In this document: one piece after another, positions 12,365 to 23,005 of the stretch
How positions within the stretch are numbered: position 1 is the first letter of the stretch
How the letters are laid out: the number at the start of each line of letters is the position of its first letter
DNA from: Kryptolebias marmoratus
Taxonomy: Eukaryota > Chordata > Actinopteri > Cyprinodontiformes > Rivulidae
Direction: 5' to 3'
Assembly (NCBI RefSeq): GCF_001649575.2
Contig: NC_051443.1
Location: 14,367,056 to 14,431,055 of the forward strand
DNA: 64,000 bases
The notes under the pieces: generated by a model
Told to the model about the DNA's origin: nothing
What the model saw: only the letters and a program-made list of their open reading frames with translations
The model's database searches: none
Made by a program: the position numbers and the translations under genes

Positions 12365-12656
12365 TCGATGGACTTCACAGCTGCAGAGAACAAAAAGAGC
12401 AGAACGAAAGCTAAAAGAAGCAAAAGGCTGGCCTAAATGCTTAGGATGATTCAGGGCAGGTGTGTCTGACTCTTTACTCTGGTCTTAAGTCACATACAGC
12501 ACAGTGATTAGTGACTTCCTCCCTGTCCTGTGTTCTGTGTGTCAAGGCCAGACCTGGCTAAGAGGTGGGCTGACTTAGCTGGCTGTTAAGGTTTTGAAAA
12601 AGCTGCTACCCATTTTCATAGTGGCTGCCATGGCTTGTCAGCATCTGATGACACGC

Positions 12657-12821
12657 TAGTGGTGTCCACTCCTGGTCCTAGAGGGAAACTATCCTGCAGG
12701 TTTTTTAAGTTCTGCAGAAGCATGTTAATCACTCAGTCATTCAAATCAGGCGTGTCAAAGCCGAGAAACAACTAAAACATGCAGGATAGAGGCCCTCCAG
12801 GACCAGGATTGGACACTACTG
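12657..12821. mobile_element. Palindromic MITE with long inverted repeats
   Basis: The left end AGTGGTGTCCACTCCTGGTC (12658) is matched, in reverse complement, by the right end AGTAGTGTCCAATCCTGGTC (12820). Further in, ATCCTGCAGGTTTTTTAA matches the reverse complement ATCCTGCATGTTTTAGTT. The arms are about 55 bases and no ORF lies inside. Confidence 0.75.
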
Positions 12822-14402
12822 AGCCAGTCAATGAATTGAAACGATTCAGTTGTGGCTCAGCCTACCTCAGGCCATTGCCATTATTTTGGACCAGAACCAG
12901 TGACTGTCCCTCCTTTACTTGATATGCAAAACCACTCTAAAATAACTGTTGTAGCGTTCAGACTTTTATATATGTTGTAGATAGAATAATAAAGAAAAAA
13001 GGGTTTTAAACCATTTCCTGTTGTGTATTTGCCTCTGCTGAGACTGGTTGGTCGTCTTTTAAATAACACCCTGAAAAGTCTTTCCCACCTGACACAAACA
13101 TCACTTTACTTTAATAGACTACTGGTGCATCGCCAGATCTTATAGACTGTTTTACACTGCTGGCATGTTGAATGATGCAAACAAGTCTGCAAGCCTGGTC
13201 TTAAAGGAACGATTTATGGTCCAAATGGATATAAAAAGTAGCAAAATCCTGATAGTCTTGACTTGAATGAAATGCAAATCTCAGCTTTGAGAGGGTCACC
13301 GCACCTTTGCACCAGTTTAGATGCAAATTAAAGACTATTATACAAGTGCACTCTTAAATTTGCACCTGAGAGCCATGAGCAAAGTCACTTTTGCAGCTGA
13401 TCATTTTGCATATTTGCATGTGAAATAATCAGGACTAATTTGCTAAGCTTTGGTCACCCAGAATTCGACTGCGAGCTGTACATTTACAGACAAGCACATC
13501 TTGACTTTTGTGCCTGATATGGTGAGCTGCTTCAAAGAGAATGCAAAGATGCTGCAACATCTGCAGTAAAAGGAAGCGTAGGGAAAGAGTGTGTGCTGCC
13601 TGATCCTGAACCATAAAGAGTAAACGAGTAGGGAACTCTTGTGAAACTGAAGTGAAATGAGGATTTTGTTTATCAGAGTAAACCAGATAAACATGTTTTA
13701 TCTGGGTCAAAAGGCACATCTCAAATACCCTGAACAGGTGATTATGTTAATCCTAATTTGGCTTGTTTGTGGCCTATTCCTCAAACTTTAAATGAAGAAA
13801 CAAAATTCCAGATCCTTCTTTTTTTGTTGCTAAATTCATGCTCAAATTTACGTTTTTGTGCTTTGATGGAGTCTTTACATGAACGCAACGATCCACCATG
13901 CAACTAAACTGAACAAGGAAGCTTCTGGTTCTTAAACCCTGGTTCAAACACACACTCTGACACGATCGCTATCATTTTGACACGATGGCCACACACTGTG
14001 TCACCAGCATTTCCGCTCTCTGTCCTTGTGTGAGTCACAGTTTCATTTTCTAAACAGATTAAGAGGTTATCAGAGCATGTTTAAAGTATGCATATCACCT
14101 AGGCTAAGCTGAGCACAACATTTTGGGAGGGAAGACAGACTTTCTTTTGCAAACAAATCCAATTCTTGAATCTCGTCTTTATGTTTAAGTCACATTTAAC
14201 AACAATTCTGTGAATTGTTTATGTCTGACTTGAGAACCCTGTGAGCATCAAATAAATGACAAATTAATTTCCAGATTTAAAATACTGCATATTTGAATGT
14301 ACATAGTTTAAAGAAGTTTAAACATTTTGATAATAACTATTTTTTAGTAGCCCACTTTAGAAAATCAGCAAGCAAAAAAAAAAGGCTCAACTTTGTCAAT
14401 AT
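12822..14402. other. Intergenic, no feature seen
   Basis: Two overlapping minus-strand ORFs at 13435-13719 have no motif. The rest is AT-rich. Confidence 0.45.
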
Positions 14403-14432
14403 TATGGCGGCGGGTGATATGCATTCCTTAAA
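14403..14432 (+). repeat. 3' scrap of the dispersed 340-bp repeat
   Basis: The short stretch GGCGGCGGGTGATATGCATT followed by CCTT matches the 3' end of the family, without its terminal hairpin. It may be a truncated insertion. Confidence 0.4.
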
Positions 14433-14474
14433 GCTGCATCTTTAATTTGTTTTGTTCTGCTCTGTGACTATTAC

Positions 14475-14640
14475 TTTCTGTCATGGAGTGTCTGCTCCTT
14501 TTTGATCCAAATCTGTCACACCTGGTCAGGATGTGTAATCAGCACACCTATGTTCAGTTATCTCTCTGTGTATTTATTGTCCTGGTTTCTCTCTTTTCTG
14601 GTGTGTTGCTGCTTTGTTTAATTTAAGTTTTTTTTTGGCA
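14475..14640. repeat. Fragment of the GTCACA-ended repeat family
   Basis: Shares TGTAATCAGCACACCTA near 14534 with the copy at 31240-31671 and similar T/C-rich text around it. The GCATTTGGGTC-type end is absent. Confidence 0.4.
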
Positions 14641-16544
14641 TAATTAGTCAATTCCTTATGTCTGTATATCCTGACTTCTTCATTTACAAGGGTTATGTGA
14701 AATATTAAAATCAAACCACTACTACTAAATATTTTTAGCATTTCAAAGGCCTAAAAAGGTTTTTTAAAATATAAAAACAAATACATCTTTACAGTTTCAG
14801 GTCAAAATCATTGCAATACAGCTTAGACATGCCAGATGAATGTTTGCTGCTGTTGACTTTATCATAATAGCTCAGCAGTTGTCAAAAATACAAATTTGGG
14901 TCAATAAGTCCTTAGAGGTGAAGTCATTAGTTTTTATTTGCCATTATAAATGGTTACAATAGTAGTCAAGGAGACCAAGAGGTATAGAAACAAAAATATA
15001 CTGCTGAATTTGATTTCAGACAAAAAAGAAATCTCATAAAGCAGAAAAAGAATAGTCTCCAAAACCACCATCCCAGCAAAAGAAAATGGTCAAACTATCT
15101 GCTTGTTAACCACTGACATGTTTTCTTTTTGCCACATTTGAATGTTTCTGATTGGTAAAAAAAAAAAAAAAAGAAGCTTTACCTGCGTTTACTTTTAGTT
15201 GATTCTGATTCTACACATTTCACGTGAGAGCTCAGATGATCCACCTCATTTCTGCCTGGTATCTGTCTCCATCACATTTTAGGTGTATAAGCTTAACAGC
15301 GCTGACCTTCCTCTCACTAATGACCCTTGTCATCTCACGGGCTCACACCAGCACTTTACACCAGGGGGACAGTATAAACAACCGCTCCAGATGAGCGGTC
15401 CTCAATCACCGAGCCGTAATGGCAGTTACCTTGGCACAGTGATATCCGTCATCATCGCCCGGCATTAATTTATCATAAGGGATGAGGCATTAGGACGTCA
15501 GAGGGACAAAACACAGTACAGCAGAGACAGGGGCTCCCTCTGGTGTGATGAAAAGAAGCACTCAGAGCTCCATGCTGGGATGCACAAGATATGCTTGGGG
15601 AAATGTACTGTTTGATTTTTTTCCCCTCAAAAGAAAAGTAATTAGAGGCTTTGTTTAGTTTCTTTTTGTCGTATCAGGTCGGTAAATCTCTATTTTTTTC
15701 CCCTCTGCTGTTTATTCTGCCAATTGTGTTAAAAAAATTGCTTCTCTTTGCATGAAATCTGGACTGTAAACTAGCAGATTAAACCCACCTCAGAGGCTCA
15801 TCTACGATGCAAACAAGTAGAGTGTTCAAAGTTACCCTCGGAGTGATCAGGGCTTCTGTGCAGATGATGGCGTCTCTCACAAGAAGGTTTCCAGAGCAGA
15901 TGGTTGCCTGGGTCTGCAGACTCAAAGGCTAAAATACCTCCTGCCCCCTCCTTTGTCACCCTGGCATCACGCAGCTCCTCGGTGGAGGGCAGCTGACAGC
16001 CACTCAGCAGAGAACACACCATGTTGGAGCTTGTCCTTGGTGTAGGAGGAGACAGATTAGAACCAGCTTTGTGGATGTTTTCAGATTTACAGAAATAGAG
16101 TGGTATTGGTAAGAGATTATGCTGAACTTCTCCTCATGTGACTTTTCTTTTAATTACAAAGAGATTTTGGTTTTGGTTGAAGGAATTCAGACAAAGTCAA
16201 ACGTGGATATTAAATTCAGTGCAAACTATTTTTAAGCTTGAGCTCTGGAACCTGTAGTGTGGCAACAATAAGGATAAAACTGAGGAAACACTGAGTTCCT
16301 GACGAGTCAAGTAAATTTAGGTCATTAGGGTTAGATTGAAACAATTTTCTAAAACCAATGTTCAAGTGCAAACATTTATGAAGCAACAACTGCAAAATAT
16401 CTGCAATGCTTTTTATTCTTCGATTCATGTGACTGATCAATTTTCTTCCATTTGTGTGTGGTCAGGTTGTGAAGGCAACGGGTCCAGTAGAGAAACCCAA
16501 ACATCTCTCTACCCAGCAACACTCTTTAGATCCTTCTAATATTA
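14641..16544. other. Intergenic with a possible conserved element
   Basis: 15190-15560 is distinctly non-repetitive and GC-balanced with homeodomain-like TAAT cores. 15798-16022 has a motif-free minus-strand ORF. Confidence 0.4.
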
Positions 16545-16935
16545 GGTGTTCCCAGGCCAGAGATCAAGTTCTGGGTCTGCCCCTGGGTCTCCTACCTGTG
16601 GGTTTGCTCAGAAATCCCCAGAGGAAGGCTCCCAGGAGGCATCCTAATCAGATCCTCGAACCACCTCAGCCGACTCCTTTCAATGCAAAGGAGCAGCAGC
16701 TCTACTCTGAGCTCCCCTGTGTTGATGGAGCTCCTCACCTTTTGTATAAGGCTGAGCTCCAGCTACCCTACAGAGGCCGACTCTCATCCCAGCTGCTTCA
16801 CGCTCGTCCCAGTTCACGCTCAAGGTCAAGGTCACGGTATTGAAGACACCAACAGAACTACATCATCCACAGAAAGCAACAAGACCCTGGAGGTTCCCGA
16901 ACCAGACACCCTCCTCTCCACGACAGCGCCTTGAG
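16545..16935 (-). pseudogene. LINE reverse transcriptase fragment, internally deleted
   Basis: On the minus strand the sequence around 16850-16880 reads LSVDDVVLLV, a catalytic xxDD box of a non-LTR reverse transcriptase with Val in place of the usual Ala. Downstream a GMRV block and a gap of missing sequence follow. A late stretch near 16560-16640, encoding a repeated-Leu/Pro/Gly tail, resembles the ORF's C-terminal part. The clade is not assigned. Overlapping plus-strand ORFs here are antisense shadows. Confidence 0.6.
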
Positions 16936-19383
16936 GTCCTGTCCATGACCTGTAAAACACAACCTCTCCCTAAAGGAGTGCACAATTTTCTTTACCAAAA
17001 CATTACCAACAACTTGTGACATTTTGTTGGGATTCCTTGAGTCACCTTTAACACAGTGGGCCTCTTTCATTGTACGTCTGCTGAGAATGTTTAAAGATCA
17101 AAGTAATCTGTGCATGTAACTTTTGAAAAACCTCTAATAGGTTGATGTTTGATGCCGAGTAGCTGCTTTTCCTCTTAATTGAGAAACATTTCTTAAGCAT
17201 ATACTTTTTAAAATGTTGCTTCACTGAAACTGCTCTGGAGACAAATTTTTCGATCAGCCCAGTGAGTAGTGTGAGTTTAGAGAATTGTGACAAGGTAGAA
17301 GTGTAAACGAGACACGAGTCCTTCTCGTTTGATCTCCACATGTTGACCTGTTTTGATCACGTGACACAGACACCTGCTTCCCTGTCCTCTCCAGACATTT
17401 CCTCTCTGCGATGAGGTACTTCCTGTTCTCAGACCTTGTCAGATACAACTCTAATCCTCATTTTTCATCGCTGAATGTCCAAACCCTGCCTCTGCAAACT
17501 CTACCCTGTGAAGAAACCTGCGTGTGAAAACTTTCTCAGTTCCACAGAGGTCCACCTGCACTCTTTTACAATGAACTTACAGTAGTCGTATAACTCATCC
17601 TGTCTGTATGCAAAAATACATATAAAAATAGCTTTCTGGCCGTTTCTAACATGTATCAAAGTCTCAAGCTCTCTGTATCTTTGTCTCACTTCCTTTTCTT
17701 GCCCTTTTAGCTGATCCTGATGTATTCTACCCCTCTGGTGGCCTCTGGCCAGCTTTACTCTCAACAATGGGGAGGGAGGAGGTCACTTGATGCCCCTCTG
17801 AAGCGCAACTCCCTTCCCTTTTACTCTCCTCGTATTCCTATAATATGCTGTGCTGCAGTGTCGTTTTTCTTCTGCTTTCTTCTTTTTGCCATCCCCTCCC
17901 CTCCCCTCGCTTTTCTAGTCTTCTCTGCAGCCCTCTGGGTGAGGTTGTCCTACCAGGATGGAACAAAGGTAGCTCTCTGTCTCACTTCTTTTTTTCAGAA
18001 TAGAAGAAAATTCATACGCAGACTGTAGAGTATTCCTTTAAAAAAAGTAAACAAACTAGATCTTTCAACAAGATATCCGACTGTATTATGCGGTGACATA
18101 TTGAACTAAGTTTGTATTGTGTGAGTTTGCTTATTGTCTTTTTATAGATCTTTTGGTTAAGGCAGCTTTTGGGACAGCGCCAACTAAAAACAAATTTCCC
18201 TGAGGGGACTATAAAATTCTTTGCATTGTATCGTAAATTATTGTAGAGTCAATATTGTATTGCATCGTATTGTATTATAATGGTAAAACAGGCTTTTATG
18301 TGAAATAAAATGTAATTTAAAAATAAAGAGTCACCTGTCTTTGATTTCAATGCTTATATCACCTGAAATTGATCACTTGAGTTCATAAACTACTAAATAA
18401 TGTAAATATTTCACTTAATAAAGAGCATTAATCTCTTCCAGATTTTTTTATAGTGGCAAATGTGAGATTTGTGTGTTAATTAATAATACTGCTATTAAAA
18501 ATACATGATATTCTTGAGGCTTTAGGATAGTCAAAGATCTTAAAAATGTTTATTTTAATGGCTGTCAGGAGGTTTCTCAGCCAGAACATTAAGATGCTTT
18601 CACATTTTTGTAAAAACATGTCATTTTCCCTCCTTAACACCAGTCATTACATAATCTAAAATGTTAATTTTTTTAACAAAATTGACAGCAACTAACTGTC
18701 TCAACAAGCCTAAAGATTCATTCTTAAACTCCCAACAAATTTAAGTTTATGAAAAAGGTTTTACAAAGGCAACAAATTTGAAACGTCCAGTTTCCATAAA
18801 CACAGGTGAGTTTTGCTGGAATGCTACCAGCTGGGCTGGGAGTTTAAAAGTGACCGAAAACACATGCTGCTCCACCTTCCACATGTCTTTGTTCTGATAC
18901 AAGCCTGAGCAGCAGCACGAGGGACCTGCAGCTCTGCACACTGCATGTGGAGTCAGCAGAGGAACTTGCCATCAGGTCCCGATCAACCTCCTCTCAACCC
19001 CCTCCCTCTTCTCTTCATCCGGATCTCGGACCATGCTGGCAGCCATGATGAATGATTCATTCCCCAAGTGAAAAGAGCTGACTCATGGCTAAATCTCAGC
19101 TCCATATTTCCAAAGTGGGCAGAAACTAAATGGCTTTACCAATAGCATTGCCCTCTCACAAGCTACAGCAACCTTCTTGATCTGCTGCTGAATATGCAGG
19201 AAACAGACTATCAAACTGTGCTGCGGCTGTTTTAGCCAAAATGGCTGCAGTTAATTATTAGATGAGGTGTAATTTTTCAGCCTGTGGTTTTATCCAAATT
19301 GCTTCTGCTGCTGTGGTTATTCCCCAATTCAAATAAACTCACCGAAACCACTGATTAAAAATGCCACTTTAAAATGGTAAGAT
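16936..19383. other. Intergenic
   Basis: A pyrimidine-rich stretch at 17800-17945, then AT-rich sequence to about 18900. From 18950 to 19330 the sequence is complex and may be regulatory, including an exact TGACTCA (AP-1-like) near 19079. Confidence 0.4.
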
Positions 19384-19747
19384 TGCTGCCGTGAAAGGCG
19401 GGTGATTATGTAATTGCCTAGGTCTGTTAGTTTGCAAGCAAAATATCTTGTGAACCAGGGAACAAATTTAAATGATATTCTCAGAGAGTAATCACTGAAT
19501 ACAAATCTACAACCAATTACCTTTTGAAGTTACGTGATTCAAGGGGGTTCACTGCTACTCGATATCAGCCAACATGTAAATGGTTATAAGTCGGTCAGTT
19601 TCACAGATATTTAACTACGGTCTGGCATGGTGGCAGCTGAGAGTCATCCTCAACCAATACACCAAGCACTTTGAGATCACTCAATCTTTATTTAAAACAC
19701 TGGCATGAGAGCAGTGGGGAAAAATGCATTGCTTCAAGGAACGCAAG
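19384..19747 (+). mobile_element. Dispersed 340-bp repeat family, copy 2
   Basis: Starts with the family's small palindromic head (GCCGTGAAAGGCGGGTGATT), contains AGCAAAATATCTTGTGAACC near 19437, and ends with tgcattgcttcaaggaacgc. It lies 30 bases upstream of the Tc1-like element. Confidence 0.8.
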
Positions 19748-19779
19748 TTCCATTACAAATGTTTTTGTCTTTCAAGATA

Positions 19780-20823
19780 CACAGTGAATAGAAAAGTGTT
19801 CATCCCCCCCCTTGGATGTGTCATGCTTTTATTGCTGTCATACATCAATATAAATTGGCCTTCTTTACAAAAAACTAAAAACCTTCAGTGTCAACATGAA
19901 GTCAAGTTTCTACAGATTAATACCAATTAAATGTAATGTAAACTAAAAGTCAGGGGATGGATACAAAAAGATACCTTAACTGTTGAAGAAAACTCATGAC
20001 ATCTCATTTAGTTTGGCTAGGAAGTTTAGAGACTTAGTTCAAGATTTTTTATATGAGTTTTGTTCAACAGTATCTTTCTCTTTGCCACTCTCCTATAAAG
20101 CTCAGACTGGTGAAGAACCCGGACAGTAATTGTTGAGGCTCAGTGTCTCCCATCTCACCTGCTGAAGGTGGAACTCCTTCAGAGAGCTCACAGGTGTCCT
20201 GGTGGCCCCTCTCACTAATCTCCTTCTTGAACAGTCATTCAATAGATGAGGACGGCCTGCTCTTAGTAGACTTACACATGTCCCATATTCTTTCCATCTC
20301 TTGATGATGGTTTGAACAGAATTCCTGGAAACAGGGCCTTGGGAATCCTTTTGTATCCATCCCCTGACTTGTGCTTCTCAATAAGCTTTTCTCTGAGTTG
20401 CTCGGAGGGTTCTTTTGTCTTCGTGGTGTAATAGTAGCCGGGAATACTGATTACCCAGTAGATAGACCTTCCAGACACAGGTGTTCTTATAGTGCAATCA
20501 CTTGAGACACACTCGCTGCCCTCAGGTGATTCCCATTTCACTAATTGTAAGCCTGCTAGCACCAAGTGGCTGGACCTCTGTTGAATTAGGTCAGTCACTT
20601 TAAAGAGGGTGAATATTTATACAGTCACCTATTTTACATGACGTATTTTTATTCAATTGGTAATAGTCTGTAGAAATTTAAATTCACTTTAAGATTGAAG
20701 GGTTTTTTTTTTACTTTAAATTTGTTTCTGTAAAGAAGGCCATTTTATATTGACCATGATTGATTATGATAGCAGTAAAAGCATAAAACATCCAAAGGGG
20801 GTGAGTACTTTTTATAGACACTG
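19780..20823 (-). mobile_element. Tc1/mariner-like element with truncated transposase
   Basis: Flanked by TA on both sides (19778-19779, 20824-20825). The ends are inverted repeats: CAGTGAATAGAAAAGTGTTC at 19782 and, in reverse complement, CAGTGTCTATAAAAAGTACT at 20823. They stay alignable for roughly 150-200 bases. Between them, a minus-strand frame at 20272-20598 contains TKEPSEQLREKLIEKHKSG followed by GYKRI, the first helix-turn-helix of a Tc1-type transposase. A shifted frame then has GRPHLLNDCSRRRLVRGATR, the second DNA-binding half. The catalytic DDE domain is missing. Confidence 0.78.
20272..20598 (-). pseudogene. Tc1-type transposase N-terminal remnant
   Basis: A 108-codon frame inside the Tc1-like element. 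Its second half (from about residue 59) carries a Tc1 helix-turn-helix with spaced Lys/Arg and GYKRI; the first half is not recognisable transposase. A frameshift interrupts it before the GRPHLL block, and there is no DDE core. It is not a host gene. Confidence 0.65.
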
Positions 20824-20825
20824 TA

Positions 20826-22065
20826 TTTTTGGGGCTTGGTGCACACAAATATTCACACACTCAGACTCACGGTGTGACATTTGTAGATGAAGGACATTTC
20901 AGTTCTGCTCTGCTGCATGGGACTAATGGTCAATAACAAATTTATTTTCATCACAGTATGTGTGTACAAGTGTAAAAGAGTGTGTTTGTGTGTCCCTCAC
21001 TTCCTTCTCTGGCAGTTATTATGGACATTTGAAATTCTGTGCCAGCATCTAGATCGAGCAGGGGGGGGATTACTCATCTGCCTCAGATATTGTGCTCCTT
21101 GGTGGTGCTCGGCTTTGCGGCTGACTTAATGAGAGTCGAAGGCTTTGTTGTTGTGAATTTCTCTATTCATCCAAAAGAGGAGGAAAAGGTGCTCCGCTGA
21201 GGAGGAAGGCAAAAAATAAGGTAGCTTCTCTCAGCTTCTTTTCCTGCTGAAAAGCAATGACAGCTAATACCTGAGGGCACTTCCTTATCTTCAGCCTGTC
21301 AACATAGACAGACCATATCATTCAGCAGGAGCTTTACTCAGTGGGGAAAAAAGCCATCTACCAATGGGAATAAGCCCTTCCTTGAAAAACTGTGATGCGC
21401 TATCTCTCGCCGTGCCTTGGTAACCTTTATCATATAGTGTTTATGGAAGAATGGTTCCTCACTGTGCCAAATACTTTGACTTTTTCTTTCATTTCCTGAT
21501 TTCAAAGCCAGGCTGAGATGTTCTCAGCTTAGAGGAAACAGGATGAGGTGAAGAGGGAGGAAGTGCATTGTGAGAGTAAAATGAGATTACGGGGTGAGAA
21601 GAGAAGACCCGGTAGAGATTGAAAAGATGTGCTGACCGCAGGTGGGGTTAGTGTGTGTGTAAGTGTGTGTGTGCATGAGAACGTTGCTCTCTCAGACTTA
21701 TTCTTTTCTCAATCCCAAGTTGAAGGATCACAACTGACGAGATGATGCAATTTTAAATCTCTGCTGACGTTTCCTGCCGGCGCACACAAGTAAGAAAAGT
21801 TTGGATTCATTAATAAAGATGAAACTGAAGACAGAGTGTGTGCACCTTTTACAAAAACTCTGACCCATATATAACAATTTTTTAGAAGGCTTGGACAACA
21901 CACACACACACACACACACAGTAACAGTAATTAAAGGAACACTAAGGTCAAATACTGAGATGATGAGTACAGGGGCCATTCATAGAATTAAAAACACCAA
22001 CACGTTGAGCTAACAATCAATACAAACTATTGGTTTAAAGGAGTCAAAACAAAAAAATATAAACA
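20826..22065. other. Intergenic with a possible conserved element
   Basis: 21040-21480 is non-repetitive with balanced composition. The CA tract follows at 21897. Confidence 0.4.
21897..21920. repeat. (CA)n microsatellite
   Basis: About 12 CA units. Confidence 0.88.
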
Positions 22066-23005
22066 TGACATAAAGCTGTCTTTGTGGATCTAGAGAAAGA
22101 ATATGACAGGGTACCAAGAGAGGAACTGTGATACTGATTTAGGAAGTCAAAGTATGTGAAGGTTGTGCAGGAGGTGTACAAGGACAGCAAGACAGTGGTG
22201 AGATGTGCAGCAGGAGTGAAAGATGGGTTCAAGGTGGGGGATTACATCCACGATCTGCCCTGAGCAACTACTCGGGTTCAGTGGTGATGGACAGGTTGAC
22301 AGATGAGGTCAGGCAGAAGTCCACGTGGACTGCGATGTTTGCAGATGATGATCTGTAGTGAGAGTAGGGAGCAGGTGGAGGAGAGCCTGGAGAGGTGGCG
22401 GTATGCTCTGGAAAGAAGAGGAACAAAAGTCAGCAGAAGCGACTTCTGAAGGGAGATAAGCATACCAGTACTGCAAGGAGTAGATGTATTAAAGGTCGAT
22501 GAGTTCAAATACCTGGAGTAAACCATTTCAAGCAACAGGAAGTGCACAGGAGGGGTGAAGAAGAGAGCGCGGGTTGGGTGGAGTGGATGGAGACGAGTGT
22601 CAGGGCTGATTTGTGACAGAGGCACAGCTGCAAGAGTGAAAGAAAAGGTTTACAAGCTGGTTGTGAGACCTGCCGTGGAGACAGTGGTTCAAAAAGACAG
22701 GAGGCAGAGCTGGAGACAAAAAAAGATGTTGAGGTTTTTATTGGAAAAATGGACAGGATTAGAAATGAGCACGTCAGAGGAACAGCTCAGGTTGAGCGGT
22801 TTGGAGACACAGAGTAAGGGCAGTGGACATATTGGATAAAGGATGTTAAATGCGGAGCTTCTGGGGAGGAGGAAAAAAAGGAAGACCCCAGAGAAGGTTC
22901 ATGATCCAGTGAAGGATGACATGCAGACGTTTGGTGTGACAAAGGATGCTGGGATAGGATAGGGTGAGATGGAGACAGATGATCTGCTGTAGTAACTCCT
23001 AAAAA
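22066..23005 (+). pseudogene. RTE-like LINE, 3' half of the reverse transcriptase ORF
   Basis: Starts in reverse transcriptase motif A: VFVDLEKEYDRVPREEL (the catalytic Asp is kept; Glu replaces the common Ala before Tyr-Asp). It continues through VMDRLTDEVRQKSTWTAMFA with the catalytic ADD near 22335-22350, then the ESREQVEESLERW and WRYALERRG region in shifted frames. The end, near 22965-23000, encodes MEW/RQMIC-like residues and then acctaaaaaag-type tail sequence. Several frameshifts and stops are present. Assignment to the RTE clade is from the motif wording. Confidence 0.75.

Noticed and set aside
16454..16934. Plus-strand ORFs of 129 and 83 codons
   Set aside because: Antisense to the LINE reverse transcriptase fragment on the minus strand.
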